A stretch of DNA of 20,571 bases from Lachnospiraceae bacterium UBA7188 (GCA_002490995.1 DKVC01000035.1:3363-23933); one strand, 5' to 3'. Shown: positions 7,482 to 14,783, numbered from the stretch's first letter. A program made the numbers and translations. The notes: a model not told the origin generated them from the sequence alone.

Positions 7482-8318
7482 ATGGCCGATATCTACAGAA
7501 CAGCCAGGGAAGAATACTATTTTTATCTGGGGCCGGACTCTGCCGAATTTTCCCCTCTTTCCTCGGGCATCACCTTTGCGGATCCCAATTACCACATTCT
7601 GCGCCCAAACGGGGATCACTATGTGTTCGAATACGTTATCAGCGGACGGGGCTATGTCTATTTTAACGACCGGAAAGTGGCTCTGGGCCCCGGGGCCGCT
7701 TACATTCTTCATCCCTGTACCTACCACCATTACTATTCCGATCCCCACGATCCCTGGACCAAAGTCTGGCTCAATGTCCGGGGTATGCTGGTACAGCACC
7801 TGCTCTCTGACTATCACCTGAACACCAACTGTTATGTGGAAAATTTCAAGAAGAAAGAATACCTTATAGAAGCGTTTACCATCATGAAAAAAGACCAGGC
7901 TCACTGCCGGAGCGAGCTGGCCCTCTTTCTTCATCAATATATTCAGCTGTTTTCCGAGGATCTGACCGGCCATCAGGAGATGACTTCCCCCGCCTTCGCC
8001 ATGAAATGCTTCATCGAGCAGAATATCCACCGTACTCTGCATATCGATGAGATTGCAGCCCATGCCCATCTCTCCCGCTCCCGGGCCAACGACGTGTTCA
8101 AAAGGGAGTACCGGACTACCCCTTACCACTATTACCTGTCCCTGCGGCTGGAGATTTCCATGAACCTGCTGCGCCAGTCCCCCATGACTGTCCAGGAAAT
8201 CTCCAATCATCTGGATTTTCCCGATTACCACCACTTTACTGCATTTTTCAAGAAATGGTGCGGCAAGACACCATCCCAATACCGGCAGGAATCTCACATC
8301 CAACAGAATGCGACATAA
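7482..8318 (+). CDS. AraC-family transcriptional regulator
   Basis: A regulator of 278 residues. Residues about 20-150 form a cupin-like sugar-sensing domain, with the typical pattern VFEYVISGRGYVYFNDRKV, PGAAYILHP and WTKVWLNVRG. Residues about 175-275 carry two helix-turn-helix motifs: LHIDEIAAHAHLSRSRANDVFKREY and then TVQEISNHLDFPDYHHFTAFFKKWCGKTPSQYR, the second being the family signature. The open frame extends 46 codons upstream, but that part is AT-rich and unlike the family. ATG 7482 has AAAGGAGGG about six bases before it and begins at the normal family start. It is divergent from the GH2 operon, so it is the probable local regulator. Confidence 0.93.
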   Translation: MADIYRTAREEYYFYLGPDSAEFSPLSSGITFADPNYHILRPNGDHYVFEYVISGRGYVYFNDRKVALGPGAAYILHPCTYHHYYSDPHDPWTKVWLNVRGMLVQHLLSDYHLNTNCYVENFKKKEYLIEAFTIMKKDQAHCRSELALFLHQYIQLFSEDLTGHQEMTSPAFAMKCFIEQNIHRTLHIDEIAAHAHLSRSRANDVFKREYRTTPYHYYLSLRLEISMNLLRQSPMTVQEISNHLDFPDYHHFTAFFKKWCGKTPSQYRQESHIQQNAT

Positions 8319-8349
8319 TGTGACGATATTTCAAACATAAAGCAACCGG

Positions 8350-8364
8350 ATGGCAGTCTGCCAT
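8350..8364. terminator. Short hairpin between convergent genes
   Basis: ATGGCA (8350-8355) and TGCCAT (8359-8364) form a 6-bp stem with a 3-base loop in the 59-base gap between the AraC gene and the convergent ABC ATPase gene. There is no T-run, so it is only a possible weak bidirectional terminator. Confidence 0.3.
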
Positions 8365-8377
8365 ATGCGTCGAAAAT

Positions 8378-9499
8378 TTATCTCCACTCCCGGTACAGCT
8401 GCGCTATCACCTGCTCAATTGGCGCTTTCCAGATCTCCACATCCATAATTCCGTCTGCCTGTGACAGTCTTTTCAATAACCCCTTCATCGGGCAGCATGA
8501 CAAATCCACTTCAAACTCAAACACGCCGTTCTTGCCGCCGAGAAGTTTGCAGCCCTCAAGCTCAGGCTGCCCGCCGTCCGTTGTAACGGTAAAATGTGTT
8601 AAATTTCCCGTAATTTCACGCAGTCCGTCAAAGCTGCCGTCATACACAAGCTTTCCCCCGGAAATCATCAGAATCCTCTGCGCCATTTCCTCCAGGTCAT
8701 CCATATCATGGCTGGTCACCAGAATGGTCACGCCCTCCTCCCGATTGATTCTTTTCAGGAACTCTATCATCTGGCGCTTTGCCACCACATCCAGCCCCAG
8801 GGTGGGCTCGTCCAGCAATATCAGCTCCGGCGAATGCAGAAGCATCATTGCCAGATCCGCTCTCATCCGCTGTCCCAGCGACAGTTCTCTGGCAAAAGTA
8901 TTCCGTATCTCTCCGATATCCAGCAGTTCCGTCACCATGTCCAGATTCCGCCTGTATACTGCATCCGGTATGTCCCACACCACCTTTTTCCACTCGAAGC
9001 TCTGTATTACGGGATGATCCCACCAGAGCTCTGTCCGGTTTTCGAACAGCACGCCAAGCTTTTTCATAAGGGCTATCCTGTCCTTCTCCGGAGACATGCC
9101 CAGTACGGATATGGCGCCTGTAGTGGGTTGAAGCATGCCTGACAGCAGCTTCATAGTGGTGCTCTTGCCGGCTCCGTTGGGGCCTGCGTATGCCACGAAC
9201 TCGCCGCGCCTGACCTGGAATGAAACGTTGTCAAGCGCGGTTAGCGTTTTCTTTTCCTGCCTGAATATACTTTTAAATTCTACCTTTCCTAAAATGCCCT
9301 TCTTCCGCAAAGCTTTCTTTTCTGAACTGCTTTCTTCCTCGACAGCGGACTTCTTGCCTGAACGATCCGCTTTTTCGGAAGCATCTTCCTTTCTCTGCCA
9401 CCGTGTAAATGATTTGCTCACAGAGTCCACTTTTATGGCAAGTTGCCCTTCTCCCTGAAAAGAGGGCGCATCCTCACGAACGATGTCCGCCTGAAACAT
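8378..9499 (-). CDS. ABC-2 type exporter, ATP-binding subunit
   Basis: The ATPase of a multidrug/viologen-exporter-like ABC-2 system, 373 residues from the ATG at 9499. Walker A is GPNGAGKST (about residues 106-114), the signature is ELSLGQRMRADLA, Walker B is LILLDEPTLGLD and the switch histidine is in VTSHDMDD. About 70 C-terminal residues follow as the subfamily's accessory domain. Residues about 35-69 are a Lys/Glu/Ser-rich insert before the nucleotide-binding core (SEKKALRKKG region), longer than the short basic loop usual there. In-frame starts also exist at 9523 and 9562. ATG 9499 is chosen for the AAAGGAA about nine bases before it; it overlaps the end of the permease gene by 26 bases. 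It works with the two permeases upstream. Confidence 0.9.
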   Translation of the reverse strand: MFQADIVREDAPSFQGEGQLAIKVDSVSKSFTRWQRKEDASEKADRSGKKSAVEEESSSEKKALRKKGILGKVEFKSIFRQEKKTLTALDNVSFQVRRGEFVAYAGPNGAGKSTTMKLLSGMLQPTTGAISVLGMSPEKDRIALMKKLGVLFENRTELWWDHPVIQSFEWKKVVWDIPDAVYRRNLDMVTELLDIGEIRNTFARELSLGQRMRADLAMMLLHSPELILLDEPTLGLDVVAKRQMIEFLKRINREEGVTILVTSHDMDDLEEMAQRILMISGGKLVYDGSFDGLREITGNLTHFTVTTDGGQPELEGCKLLGGKNGVFEFEVDLSCCPMKGLLKRLSQADGIMDVEIWKAPIEQVIAQLYREWR

Positions 9500-10325
9500 A
9501 TCTGTTGATTCCTTTCTTAACATAATATCCAAATCCTTTCCTGAAAAAATAAGCTGAAACAAACGATATCAGCAGCGCAAATACTGCCGGATAAAAATTT
9601 ACCCATGTAGTTGTTTTTCCTAATAAAATCATGGTTGGGAACCATGCCATAAGACCAGCCGGAAAAATCGTCAGCAACGGATACCGAATATACAGCGGCA
9701 TACCTGACAGGGGAAAATTCCTGGTATGATCCATGCTGTAAATCACCGTACTGGATATCTCCTCGCACTGCACCGGCGCGTAAAAAGCAAGGCTGGAAAA
9801 CAGATACGAAGCCGCCACCACGATGACCATACTGATGAACAGCTGAAAGAGCAGCATCCCCGGCCACCACCACGGCAGAACCGTTTCCATGTGATGCACC
9901 GCTGCCCAAAGCATCCCGATTCCGGACAGCAGGCTGCTGGAACCGGTAAAGGGAAAGATTCCCACCGTCAGCTGCACCGCATAGGGGAGCGGCATAATGA
10001 ACATATGCTCCCACTGTCCCCTTCCGATGATTCTGCTCGGAAACAGCGCATTGCAGCCGCCCATCATATTGAGGAATCCCATCACAATATTGCCATATGC
10101 AAGCATGAACAGCACCTCAAACCGATCCATGCCTCCGATTCCTCCGAACTTCCATGCCAACAGGAAGATTCCTGAAATTGATGATATGTTAGAGACAATG
10201 TCAGCCGTGATAACAATCGCCATAAATGCTCTGTCGCGCATCAGAGACGCCAGATCCATTTTGGCATATATCCCGAGCAGCTCAAAATATCTTTTTACCC
10301 CATTAATTACCTTTCTTTCACGCAA
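9474..10325 (-). CDS. ABC-2 type exporter permease (second subunit), TTG start
   Basis: An integral membrane subunit of the ABC-2/DUF990-like exporter, 283 residues with about six helices (for example AFMAIVITADIVSNISSISG, FLNMMGGCNALF and the Trp-rich WWWPGMLLFQLFISMVIVV). The frame is open to 10601, but that extension (92 codons) is only minisatellite. The likely start is TTG at 10325-10323, which has a strong GGGAGG seven bases upstream, followed by RERKVINGVKRYFELLGIYAKMDLAS-type N-terminus, where family members normally begin. An ATG at 10305-10303 is out of frame and hits a stop after one codon. It overlaps the small repeat-encoded frame by 19 bases and the ATPase gene by 26, so translation is probably coupled. 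Confidence 0.8.
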   Translation of the reverse strand: MRERKVINGVKRYFELLGIYAKMDLASLMRDRAFMAIVITADIVSNISSISGIFLLAWKFGGIGGMDRFEVLFMLAYGNIVMGFLNMMGGCNALFPSRIIGRGQWEHMFIMPLPYAVQLTVGIFPFTGSSSLLSGIGMLWAAVHHMETVLPWWWPGMLLFQLFISMVIVVAASYLFSSLAFYAPVQCEEISSTVIYSMDHTRNFPLSGMPLYIRYPLLTIFPAGLMAWFPTMILLGKTTTWVNFYPAVFALLISFVSAYFFRKGFGYYVKKGINRYVSGGHRS

Positions 10326-10588
10326 CGTTTTTCCTCCCTGTGCCTTCTTTTTTCCATAGAATATCTTTCGTTCACGAAATTCCTGCCTTTCATGGAATTC
10401 CTTTCGTTCACAGAACTCCTTCCTTTCATCAGCTTCCTCTCGTTCTCGGAGCTCCTGCCTTTCATGAGATTCCTTTCTTTCACGAAACTCCTGCCTTTCA
10501 CGAGCTCTCTTCCGTTCATGGAATTCCTTTCGTTCATACGGTTTCCTTTTACGCGATTTCTTTCTCCCACAAAATACCCTTCCTTCAT
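10307..10588 (-). CDS. Possible 93-residue basic repeat protein encoded by the minisatellite
   Basis: An ATG at 10588-10586, three bases after the stop of the first permease gene, opens a frame of 93 codons ending at 10309-10307, inside the second permease gene. Its product is built of six-residue units such as MNERNS, MKGRSS, VKERNL and MKGRNF, is strongly basic and has no hydrophobic core. A weak GGTGGG precedes the ATG. The frame may simply keep ribosomes moving between the two permease genes, or be a chance open frame in a repeat whose 18-bp length preserves phase. The alternative frame used by a long version of the second permease gives ERKEFH/ERQEFR units instead. No homologous family recognised. 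Confidence 0.35.
   Translation of the reverse strand: MKEGYFVGERNRVKGNRMNERNSMNGRELVKGRSFVKERNLMKGRSSENERKLMKGRSSVNERNSMKGRNFVNERYSMEKRRHREEKRCVKER
10366..10545. repeat. 18-bp minisatellite, about ten units, between two ABC permease genes
   Basis: Ten successive 18-bp units start at 10366, 10384, 10402, 10420, 10438, 10456, 10474, 10492, 10510 and 10528. The plus-strand consensus is roughly TTTCGTTCAYGRAATTCC. Units tend to alternate between a TTTCGTTCA type and a TGCCTTTCA type, suggesting a 36-bp higher-order unit. More diverged sequence continues on both flanks. Because 18 is a multiple of three, several frames stay open through the array. Confidence 0.9.
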
Positions 10589-10590
10589 TA

Positions 10591-11361
10591 TTACCCACCA
10601 AAACTCACCATCCTCTCCCTGGATCTCCGAAACCACACGGCCGCGGCAATCCATATCACCACATTCCAGAACAGCTGCGCCGGAATCACTTCCATAGCCT
10701 CCGCGCTCCCCACATACAATGATAGAAACGCCCCTCCCATACTGCCGAAGGGTTGATAATTCATCCACCTGTCCATACCAAAGGGCAATATTTTAAAAGG
10801 TATCACGGTGCCCGAAAAAAAGGACACCACAGCGCTTCTGATCACATAGGTAAGCCAGGAAATATTGCGCAGCCTGATGGTAACGCAGTAAAACAAAAAC
10901 TCAAATGCAAACCCAAGGGATACGCTTAACGCCAGCGACGGAATCACCCATAGCGTCTCAGGCAGAACCCGAATCCCCAGTAAAGGCGCCGCCAGAAACA
11001 TGGGCAACGAAAACAGGCACAGCATGGGCACCCATTCTCCCACAGTCCTGGAAATCACCTGTCCGAACACCGGCATGGGACGGGTAAACATCTCCATACT
11101 CCTTGTATCGTAATTCCATGCAGACAAATATGTATTTACAATCATCATATCTGTCAGCAGCGCATTAACGTACGTGTAGCTTAAAAGCTGCGCAACCGAC
11201 ATTTCCACCTCATACCCGCTTTCCGCAAGCGTCCTCCAGATGAACATTACCGGCACCAGGTATACCACCTTCATCACAATATCCGGCAACATATAAAGAA
11301 TACCGCCGCCCGTTTTGCCCTGAACAGCCATCCGGGCGGTTATCATATATTTGCGAACCAT
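10591..11361 (-). CDS. ABC-2 type exporter permease (first subunit)
   Basis: A membrane subunit of 256 residues with about six transmembrane helices (for example DIVMKVVYLVPVMFIWRTL, MLCLFSLPMFLAAPLLGI, WVIPSLALSVSLGFAFEFLFY and a last helix FWNVVIWIAAAVWF), of the ABC-2/DUF990-like type that works as a heterodimer. The ATG at 11361 is preferred over upstream starts because GGAGAGG lies four to five bases before it and MVRKYMITARMAVQG is the usual N-terminus. It heads a minus-strand operon: this permease, the minisatellite, the second permease, then the ATPase. The substrate is unknown; relatives export drugs or lipophilic cations. Confidence 0.88.
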   Translation of the reverse strand: MVRKYMITARMAVQGKTGGGILYMLPDIVMKVVYLVPVMFIWRTLAESGYEVEMSVAQLLSYTYVNALLTDMMIVNTYLSAWNYDTRSMEMFTRPMPVFGQVISRTVGEWVPMLCLFSLPMFLAAPLLGIRVLPETLWVIPSLALSVSLGFAFEFLFYCVTIRLRNISWLTYVIRSAVVSFFSGTVIPFKILPFGMDRWMNYQPFGSMGGAFLSLYVGSAEAMEVIPAQLFWNVVIWIAAAVWFRRSRERMVSFGG

Positions 11362-11426
11362 TTTTCCTCTCCTTCTACAGCAGATACGGCCTTTGGCTTC
11401 TGTCACCCACATCCCTGTTTTTACGC

Positions 11427-11466
11427 AAAAAAATACCCTGTACAGACTGTTTTCGTCCGCACAGGG
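11427..11466 (-). terminator. Rho-independent terminator after the 58-residue gene
   Basis: On the minus strand CCCTGT (11466-11461) pairs with ACAGGG (11441-11436), with an additional inner GAC/GTC pairing, and is followed by TA and a run of seven T (11433-11427). It lies 59 bases after the stop of the small gene and 66 bases before the exporter operon's first ATG, so it would either insulate the two or act as an attenuator in front of the operon. Confidence 0.6.
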
Positions 11467-11524
11467 CACCGCTTTCAACTGTAAATCTATAGCACGGCAG
11501 AATGATGACATACCTTTCCGGCCA

Positions 11525-11701
11525 TCACAAAACTGTCGTCCTCCCAATTATCCCGTCGAATGGTGAGCAGCGTACAAAACAATCCGTTTTCCAAAAAAGG
11601 GCATAGTCGTCCCCTGAAGCCGCTGCTTTGTATGCGAAGCCGCGCACAACATCACTGCCGGGAAATAATTCCTGATCCAAAAGAACTTCGTATTGTTTCA
11701 T
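11525..11701 (-). CDS. Small conserved-looking protein, 58 residues, unknown function
   Basis: ATG 11701 opens a 58-residue frame beginning MKQYEVLLDQELFPGSDVV and containing YALFWKTDCFVRCSPFDG. It is soluble, with two nearby cysteines in DCFVRC, and no membrane segment. I do not recognise it. Support for it being real: a near-consensus promoter ends 34 bases upstream, an AAAGGTGGTGAG ribosome binding region precedes the ATG, and a terminator hairpin follows. The alternative start at 11737 lies within the promoter's -10 region and is unlikely. It could be a stand-alone gene or a leader peptide for the exporter operon downstream. Confidence 0.6.
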   Translation of the reverse strand: MKQYEVLLDQELFPGSDVVRGFAYKAAASGDDYALFWKTDCFVRCSPFDGIIGRTTVL

Positions 11702-11735
11702 ACTTCTCACCACCTTTCTGTCACATTTGAAACTC

Positions 11736-11764
11736 ATTATACGCCTCTCTCAAAGCGTTTGCAA
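11736..11764 (-). promoter_or_regulatory. Near-consensus sigma-A promoter for the 58-residue gene
   Basis: On the minus strand, TTGCAA (11764-11759) and TATAAT (11741-11736) are separated by exactly 17 bases. Transcription should start near 11729, giving a leader of about 28 bases. It diverges from the MerR promoter at 11819. Confidence 0.72.
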
Positions 11765-11788
11765 CAATTATCTGAATCAAATGAGATT

Positions 11789-11815
11789 TTTTTCGGAAAA
11801 TATTTTTCGGAAAAT
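11789..11815. repeat. 13-bp direct repeat between divergent promoters
   Basis: TTTTTCGGAAAAT occurs at 11789-11801 and again at 11803-11815, a 14-bp period. Each copy contains the palindrome TTTTC-G-GAAAA. It sits between the promoter of the 58-residue gene and the MerR promoter, so it may be a regulatory site or an upstream AT-rich element. Confidence 0.55.
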
Positions 11816-11818
11816 CAC

Positions 11819-11849
11819 TTGACATGGAGTTCACTCCAGCCTGTATAAT
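11819..11849 (+). promoter_or_regulatory. MerR-type promoter with 19-bp spacer and palindromic operator
   Basis: The -35 TTGACA (11819-11824) and -10 TATAAT (11844-11849) are perfect but 19 bp apart, the overlong spacing typical of MerR-controlled promoters, where the protein twists DNA to allow initiation. The spacer holds the perfect palindrome TGGAGT-TC-ACTCCA (11825-11838). The MerR gene starts 30 bases downstream, so it is almost certainly autoregulated and drives the reductase gene too. Confidence 0.9.
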
Positions 11850-11878
11850 GAATATGTTTACATTCAGAGGTGAAAAGT

Positions 11879-12307
11879 ATGACGATAAAACAAGTATGCG
11901 AAAAATACCAGATTTCCCAGGATACCCTAAGATACTACGAGCGGATAGGCGCCATACCAACCGTAAACCGGACCAAAAGCGGCATCCGTGATTACACCGA
12001 GGCGGATCTCGGCTGGGTTGAAAATGTCCTGTGTATGCGCAATGCCGGCGTCCCTGTGGAGATGATTACAGAATATGTAAAGCTATGCCAGCAGGGCGAC
12101 GAAACCTTTACCGCCAGGCGTGACCTGCTGAAAAGCGCCCGAAGCCAGATTCTGAAGCAGATCGAAAAATACCAGGCAGAACTGCAGCGCCTTGAGTACA
12201 AGATTTCGCGCTATGAAGCCGCCGTAGAAACCGGAAATCTGGTCTGGAACGAACCGTCCGGGCACAATGTCTGTGAAAATTGTAGTCAGGACCGCCAGAA
12301 TCCATAA
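11879..12307 (+). CDS. MerR-family transcriptional regulator
   Basis: A 142-residue regulator. Residues 1-70 are the winged helix-turn-helix (MTIKQVCEKYQISQDTLRYYERIGAI, then the wing with GIRDYTEADLGWVENV), and residues about 80-125 form the long dimerisation helix (ARSQILKQIEKYQAELQRLEYKI). The short C-terminal tail has CENC, which could bind a metal or be redox-active, but the usual metal-binding pattern of MerR or CueR is absent. A subgroup with this layout (YyaN/AdhR-like) controls aldehyde or oxidoreductase genes, and the next gene is an aldo/keto reductase. ATG 11879 with AGAGG eight bases upstream is chosen over an in-frame GTG at 11870. Confidence 0.93.
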   Translation: MTIKQVCEKYQISQDTLRYYERIGAIPTVNRTKSGIRDYTEADLGWVENVLCMRNAGVPVEMITEYVKLCQQGDETFTARRDLLKSARSQILKQIEKYQAELQRLEYKISRYEAAVETGNLVWNEPSGHNVCENCSQDRQNP

Positions 12308-12413
12308 ATCCTGGATGAGTATATACTTCTGGAAACATGCATACAGCATAAGTTCTGGCTGGTGAAATACCGCCGGGACATATGTAAAACTTATAACAAG
12401 GAGGATTTCATTT

Positions 12414-13547
12414 ATGATTTACAGAAAATTTCAGGATCTACAGCTTTCCGGCTTAGGGCTTGGCATGATGCGCCTGCCTGTAGTGGACGGCGACGACAGC
12501 ACAGTGGACGAGGCTGCTGCTGCGGAAATGATCGACTATGCCTGGCAGAATGGAATCAATTACTTCGATACGGCATGGGGCTATCATAACGGCAATTCGG
12601 AACTGGTTGCCGGAAAATACCTTTCCAGATATCCCCGGGAGAGTTATTACCTTGCCACCAAATTTCCGGGCTATGACCTTTCCAACATGGACAAGGTGGA
12701 GGAAATCTTTGAAAAACAGCTCGAGAAATGCCAGACCCCCTATTTTGACTTCTACCTGTTTCACAATGTCTATGAGGGAAATATCGATGCCTACTTAAAT
12801 CCCGAGTACGGTATCTTCGACTACCTGTTAAAGCAGAAGGAAAACGGACGCATCCGCCACCTGGGTTTTTCGGCGCATGGCAGTGTGGATGTAATCAAAC
12901 GTTTTCTGGCTGCCTATGGGGAACACATGGAATTCGGACAGCTTCAGCTGAACTACATGGACTGGCATTTCCAGAATGCCCAGGAAAAAGCCGAGCTGCT
13001 CACTAAATCCGGTATCCCCGTATGGGTTATGGAACCGCTTCGCGGCGGCAAACTGGCAAAAGCTTCCGAAGATCTGAGCAAAGCAATGCACTCCATGCGT
13101 CCGGAAGAAACCGTTCCCGGCTGGGCCTTCCGCTTTTTACAGAGCGTCCCCGGCGTAACGATGGTGCTGTCGGGCATGTCCAATATGGAACAGCTGAAAG
13201 CAAACATTGCTACATACGAAACCGATGCACCTCTCAACAAGGAAGAACTCGATACCCTAGTGACGTGTATCGACACGGAAGTCAAAAATGCCGGGCTGCC
13301 CTGTACGGCCTGCCATTACTGCACCAGCCACTGTCCAAAGGGACTGCCCATTCCGGAACTCATCAGCCTGTACAATGAGCACAAAGCTTCCGGCGGCGGA
13401 TTCATCGCCCCCATGGCAGTAGCCAGCATGCCCCAGGAGAAACGCCCTGCAAACTGTGTGGGATGCAGAAGCTGTGAGCAGGTCTGCCCTCAGCAGATAA
13501 AGATTTCAGAGATGATGTCCGATTTCACTTCCATGATTGGGATGTAA
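12414..13547 (+). CDS. Aldo/keto reductase with C-terminal 4Fe-4S motifs
   Basis: A 377-residue oxidoreductase. Residues 1-285 are the aldo/keto reductase barrel, with the catalytic tetrad visible as D52 and Y57 (YFDTAWGYHNG), K83 (ATKFPG) and H117 (FYLFHNVYE). Residues about 290-365 carry ferredoxin-type cysteines: C297, C300, C303, C307 followed by P, and C348, C351, C354, C358 followed by P, enough for two 4Fe-4S clusters. This subfamily is common in anaerobes and probably couples NAD(P)H or ferredoxin electrons to carbonyl reduction; the substrate is not known. A perfect AAGGAGG lies nine bases before the ATG. It follows the MerR gene by 106 bases with no evident terminator and is probably its target. 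Confidence 0.94.
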   Translation: MIYRKFQDLQLSGLGLGMMRLPVVDGDDSTVDEAAAAEMIDYAWQNGINYFDTAWGYHNGNSELVAGKYLSRYPRESYYLATKFPGYDLSNMDKVEEIFEKQLEKCQTPYFDFYLFHNVYEGNIDAYLNPEYGIFDYLLKQKENGRIRHLGFSAHGSVDVIKRFLAAYGEHMEFGQLQLNYMDWHFQNAQEKAELLTKSGIPVWVMEPLRGGKLAKASEDLSKAMHSMRPEETVPGWAFRFLQSVPGVTMVLSGMSNMEQLKANIATYETDAPLNKEELDTLVTCIDTEVKNAGLPCTACHYCTSHCPKGLPIPELISLYNEHKASGGGFIAPMAVASMPQEKRPANCVGCRSCEQVCPQQIKISEMMSDFTSMIGM

Positions 13548-13562
13548 CGGAATATCGTAAAA

Positions 13563-13607
13563 GGGGCTGTCGAAGAATGAATGCCTTTTCCCGACAGCCC
13601 CCATTTT
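13563..13607. terminator. Strong terminator after the aldo/keto reductase
   Basis: GGGGCTGTCG (13563-13572) pairs with CGACAGCCCC (13592-13601) over 10 bp. AAAA precedes the left arm and TTTT (13604-13607) follows the right arm, so it can work in both directions. It closes the MerR/reductase unit and faces the end of the convergent isomerase gene. The remaining bases to 13757 show only a 7-bp inverted repeat (AGGTACG, 13638-13644 and 13674-13680) and no gene. Confidence 0.8.
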
Positions 13608-13757
13608 ACACTATAATTATCCTGTAACGTCTTTGTCAGGTACGCCAATCCTCAAAAAGCCGGAAAATCATAACGTACCTAATTGCCTCAAAATTCATTT
13701 CCGGGCAACACCCTTCCAGCTTCAAGGCTGCCTTCGTCCGCTTTTAACAAGCCTCCC

Positions 13758-14783
13758 CTATCTGGTGACAATCTCAACCGGTACATTAAATATCTTTGCC
13801 ACCTTTATGATGGTATCAATATGTCTCCCTGTAGCAGCGGCAAAATGATGTGTCGGGCCGCATTCGCTCCAACGATTCACAAATTCCCTCGCCCCGCAGC
13901 TGAAGCGTGTCCTCATATTCGTATCTCCGAAAGAAAGTATCCTGCCCTCTTCATTCACTCCCTCGGCAGCAATGAACTTGAACCTTCCATCCCCGTCCTG
14001 TGTAATCGCAAGATAGGTAACTGGCCCCGTGTAAGGATAGAACTGCGTCAGATAACCTCCGCCTGTCTTTCCATGGAACACCTCAACGATTTTCATCGTG
14101 GGCTTTTTTTCGGATATATCCGCATCACCGGAACCGCTGTGGCCGATAATCGCGATATCGTCATTGAAGTCTATGGAATACATTTCCGCAAGCTGGCCGG
14201 TTCCGGAGATTGTCTTTAATATGCTCATTGCCATGGCAACCTTCATATCGCCTTCCACCGCACAGGCAACTCCCTGCTTGATCAACATGGAAAAAGCCGG
14301 AATCAGCATGCTGTCGAGGACACACGCCTGCCCCTGCGCAAAACCGTCATAATGGGAAGCTATCAGCCCCAGCTTTTCTTCCTGGCACCACTGCTCAAAG
14401 GCTACCACATACTTCGCCATGTCCCATACCTTCTCAACAGTCCCGCCGCCTTCGATGTCGAATGTCTCAAGGATCTCCTGAGCCTTACTGCGGATGGCGT
14501 CCTCATCCGTAATATGGTCTGCGATAATCCACATTTTCTCCCAGTCAAACTGCTTTGTATACAGATGCATCCTTCTGTACAGATTGGATTCATCAATGTA
14601 GAGATCCATCATCCCCGGGTAAGGCCTTCCGATCTGAGCAATATTTGTATCCCGGAATCTCCTTCTGGTCTGGGCAGCCCGGCACCAGTCTTCGATTTCT
14701 GCCTGTACTCCCGGATCTCCGCCTTCCACGACACCGGTAATCACCGCATGCCGCTTTCCGTATCTTTCAAGATCGGCTACCAT
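13758..14783 (-). CDS. L-fucose/L-arabinose isomerase-family protein, N-terminus missing
   Basis: A 341-residue protein resembling ketol isomerases of the L-fucose/L-arabinose isomerase fold, which interconvert an aldose and a ketose with a divalent metal. Visible features include AQIGRPYPGMMDLYIDE, ASHYDGFAQGQACV, the central ACAVEGDMKVAMAM, and the C-terminal GPTHHFAAATGRHIDTI with clustered histidines. Intact proteins are about 470-500 residues, so about 130-150 N-terminal residues are absent. The frame begins MVADLERYGKRHAVITG, in the middle of the fold, with an in-frame TAG immediately before the ATG and no ribosome binding site. Directly beyond lies the equally truncated AraC-type gene on the other strand. 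Probably a pseudogene made by a deletion. Confidence 0.8.
   Translation of the reverse strand: MVADLERYGKRHAVITGVVEGGDPGVQAEIEDWCRAAQTRRRFRDTNIAQIGRPYPGMMDLYIDESNLYRRMHLYTKQFDWEKMWIIADHITDEDAIRSKAQEILETFDIEGGGTVEKVWDMAKYVVAFEQWCQEEKLGLIASHYDGFAQGQACVLDSMLIPAFSMLIKQGVACAVEGDMKVAMAMSILKTISGTGQLAEMYSIDFNDDIAIIGHSGSGDADISEKKPTMKIVEVFHGKTGGGYLTQFYPYTGPVTYLAITQDGDGRFKFIAAEGVNEEGRILSFGDTNMRTRFSCGAREFVNRWSECGPTHHFAAATGRHIDTIIKVAKIFNVPVEIVTR

Noticed and set aside
7431..8303. 290-codon open frame on the minus strand
   Set aside because: Antisense to the AraC regulator gene, whose helix-turn-helix signature and RBS are clear.
10326..10601. 92-residue repeat extension as the true N-terminus of the second permease
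   Set aside because: A TTG with a strong RBS lies exactly at the family start, and the extension is only minisatellite; kept as a possibility in the findings but not as the main call.
9726..10756. Plus-strand frames of 100-150 codons across the permease and minisatellite
   Set aside because: Shadows caused by the three-divisible repeat length and by antisense of the permease genes; no RBS.
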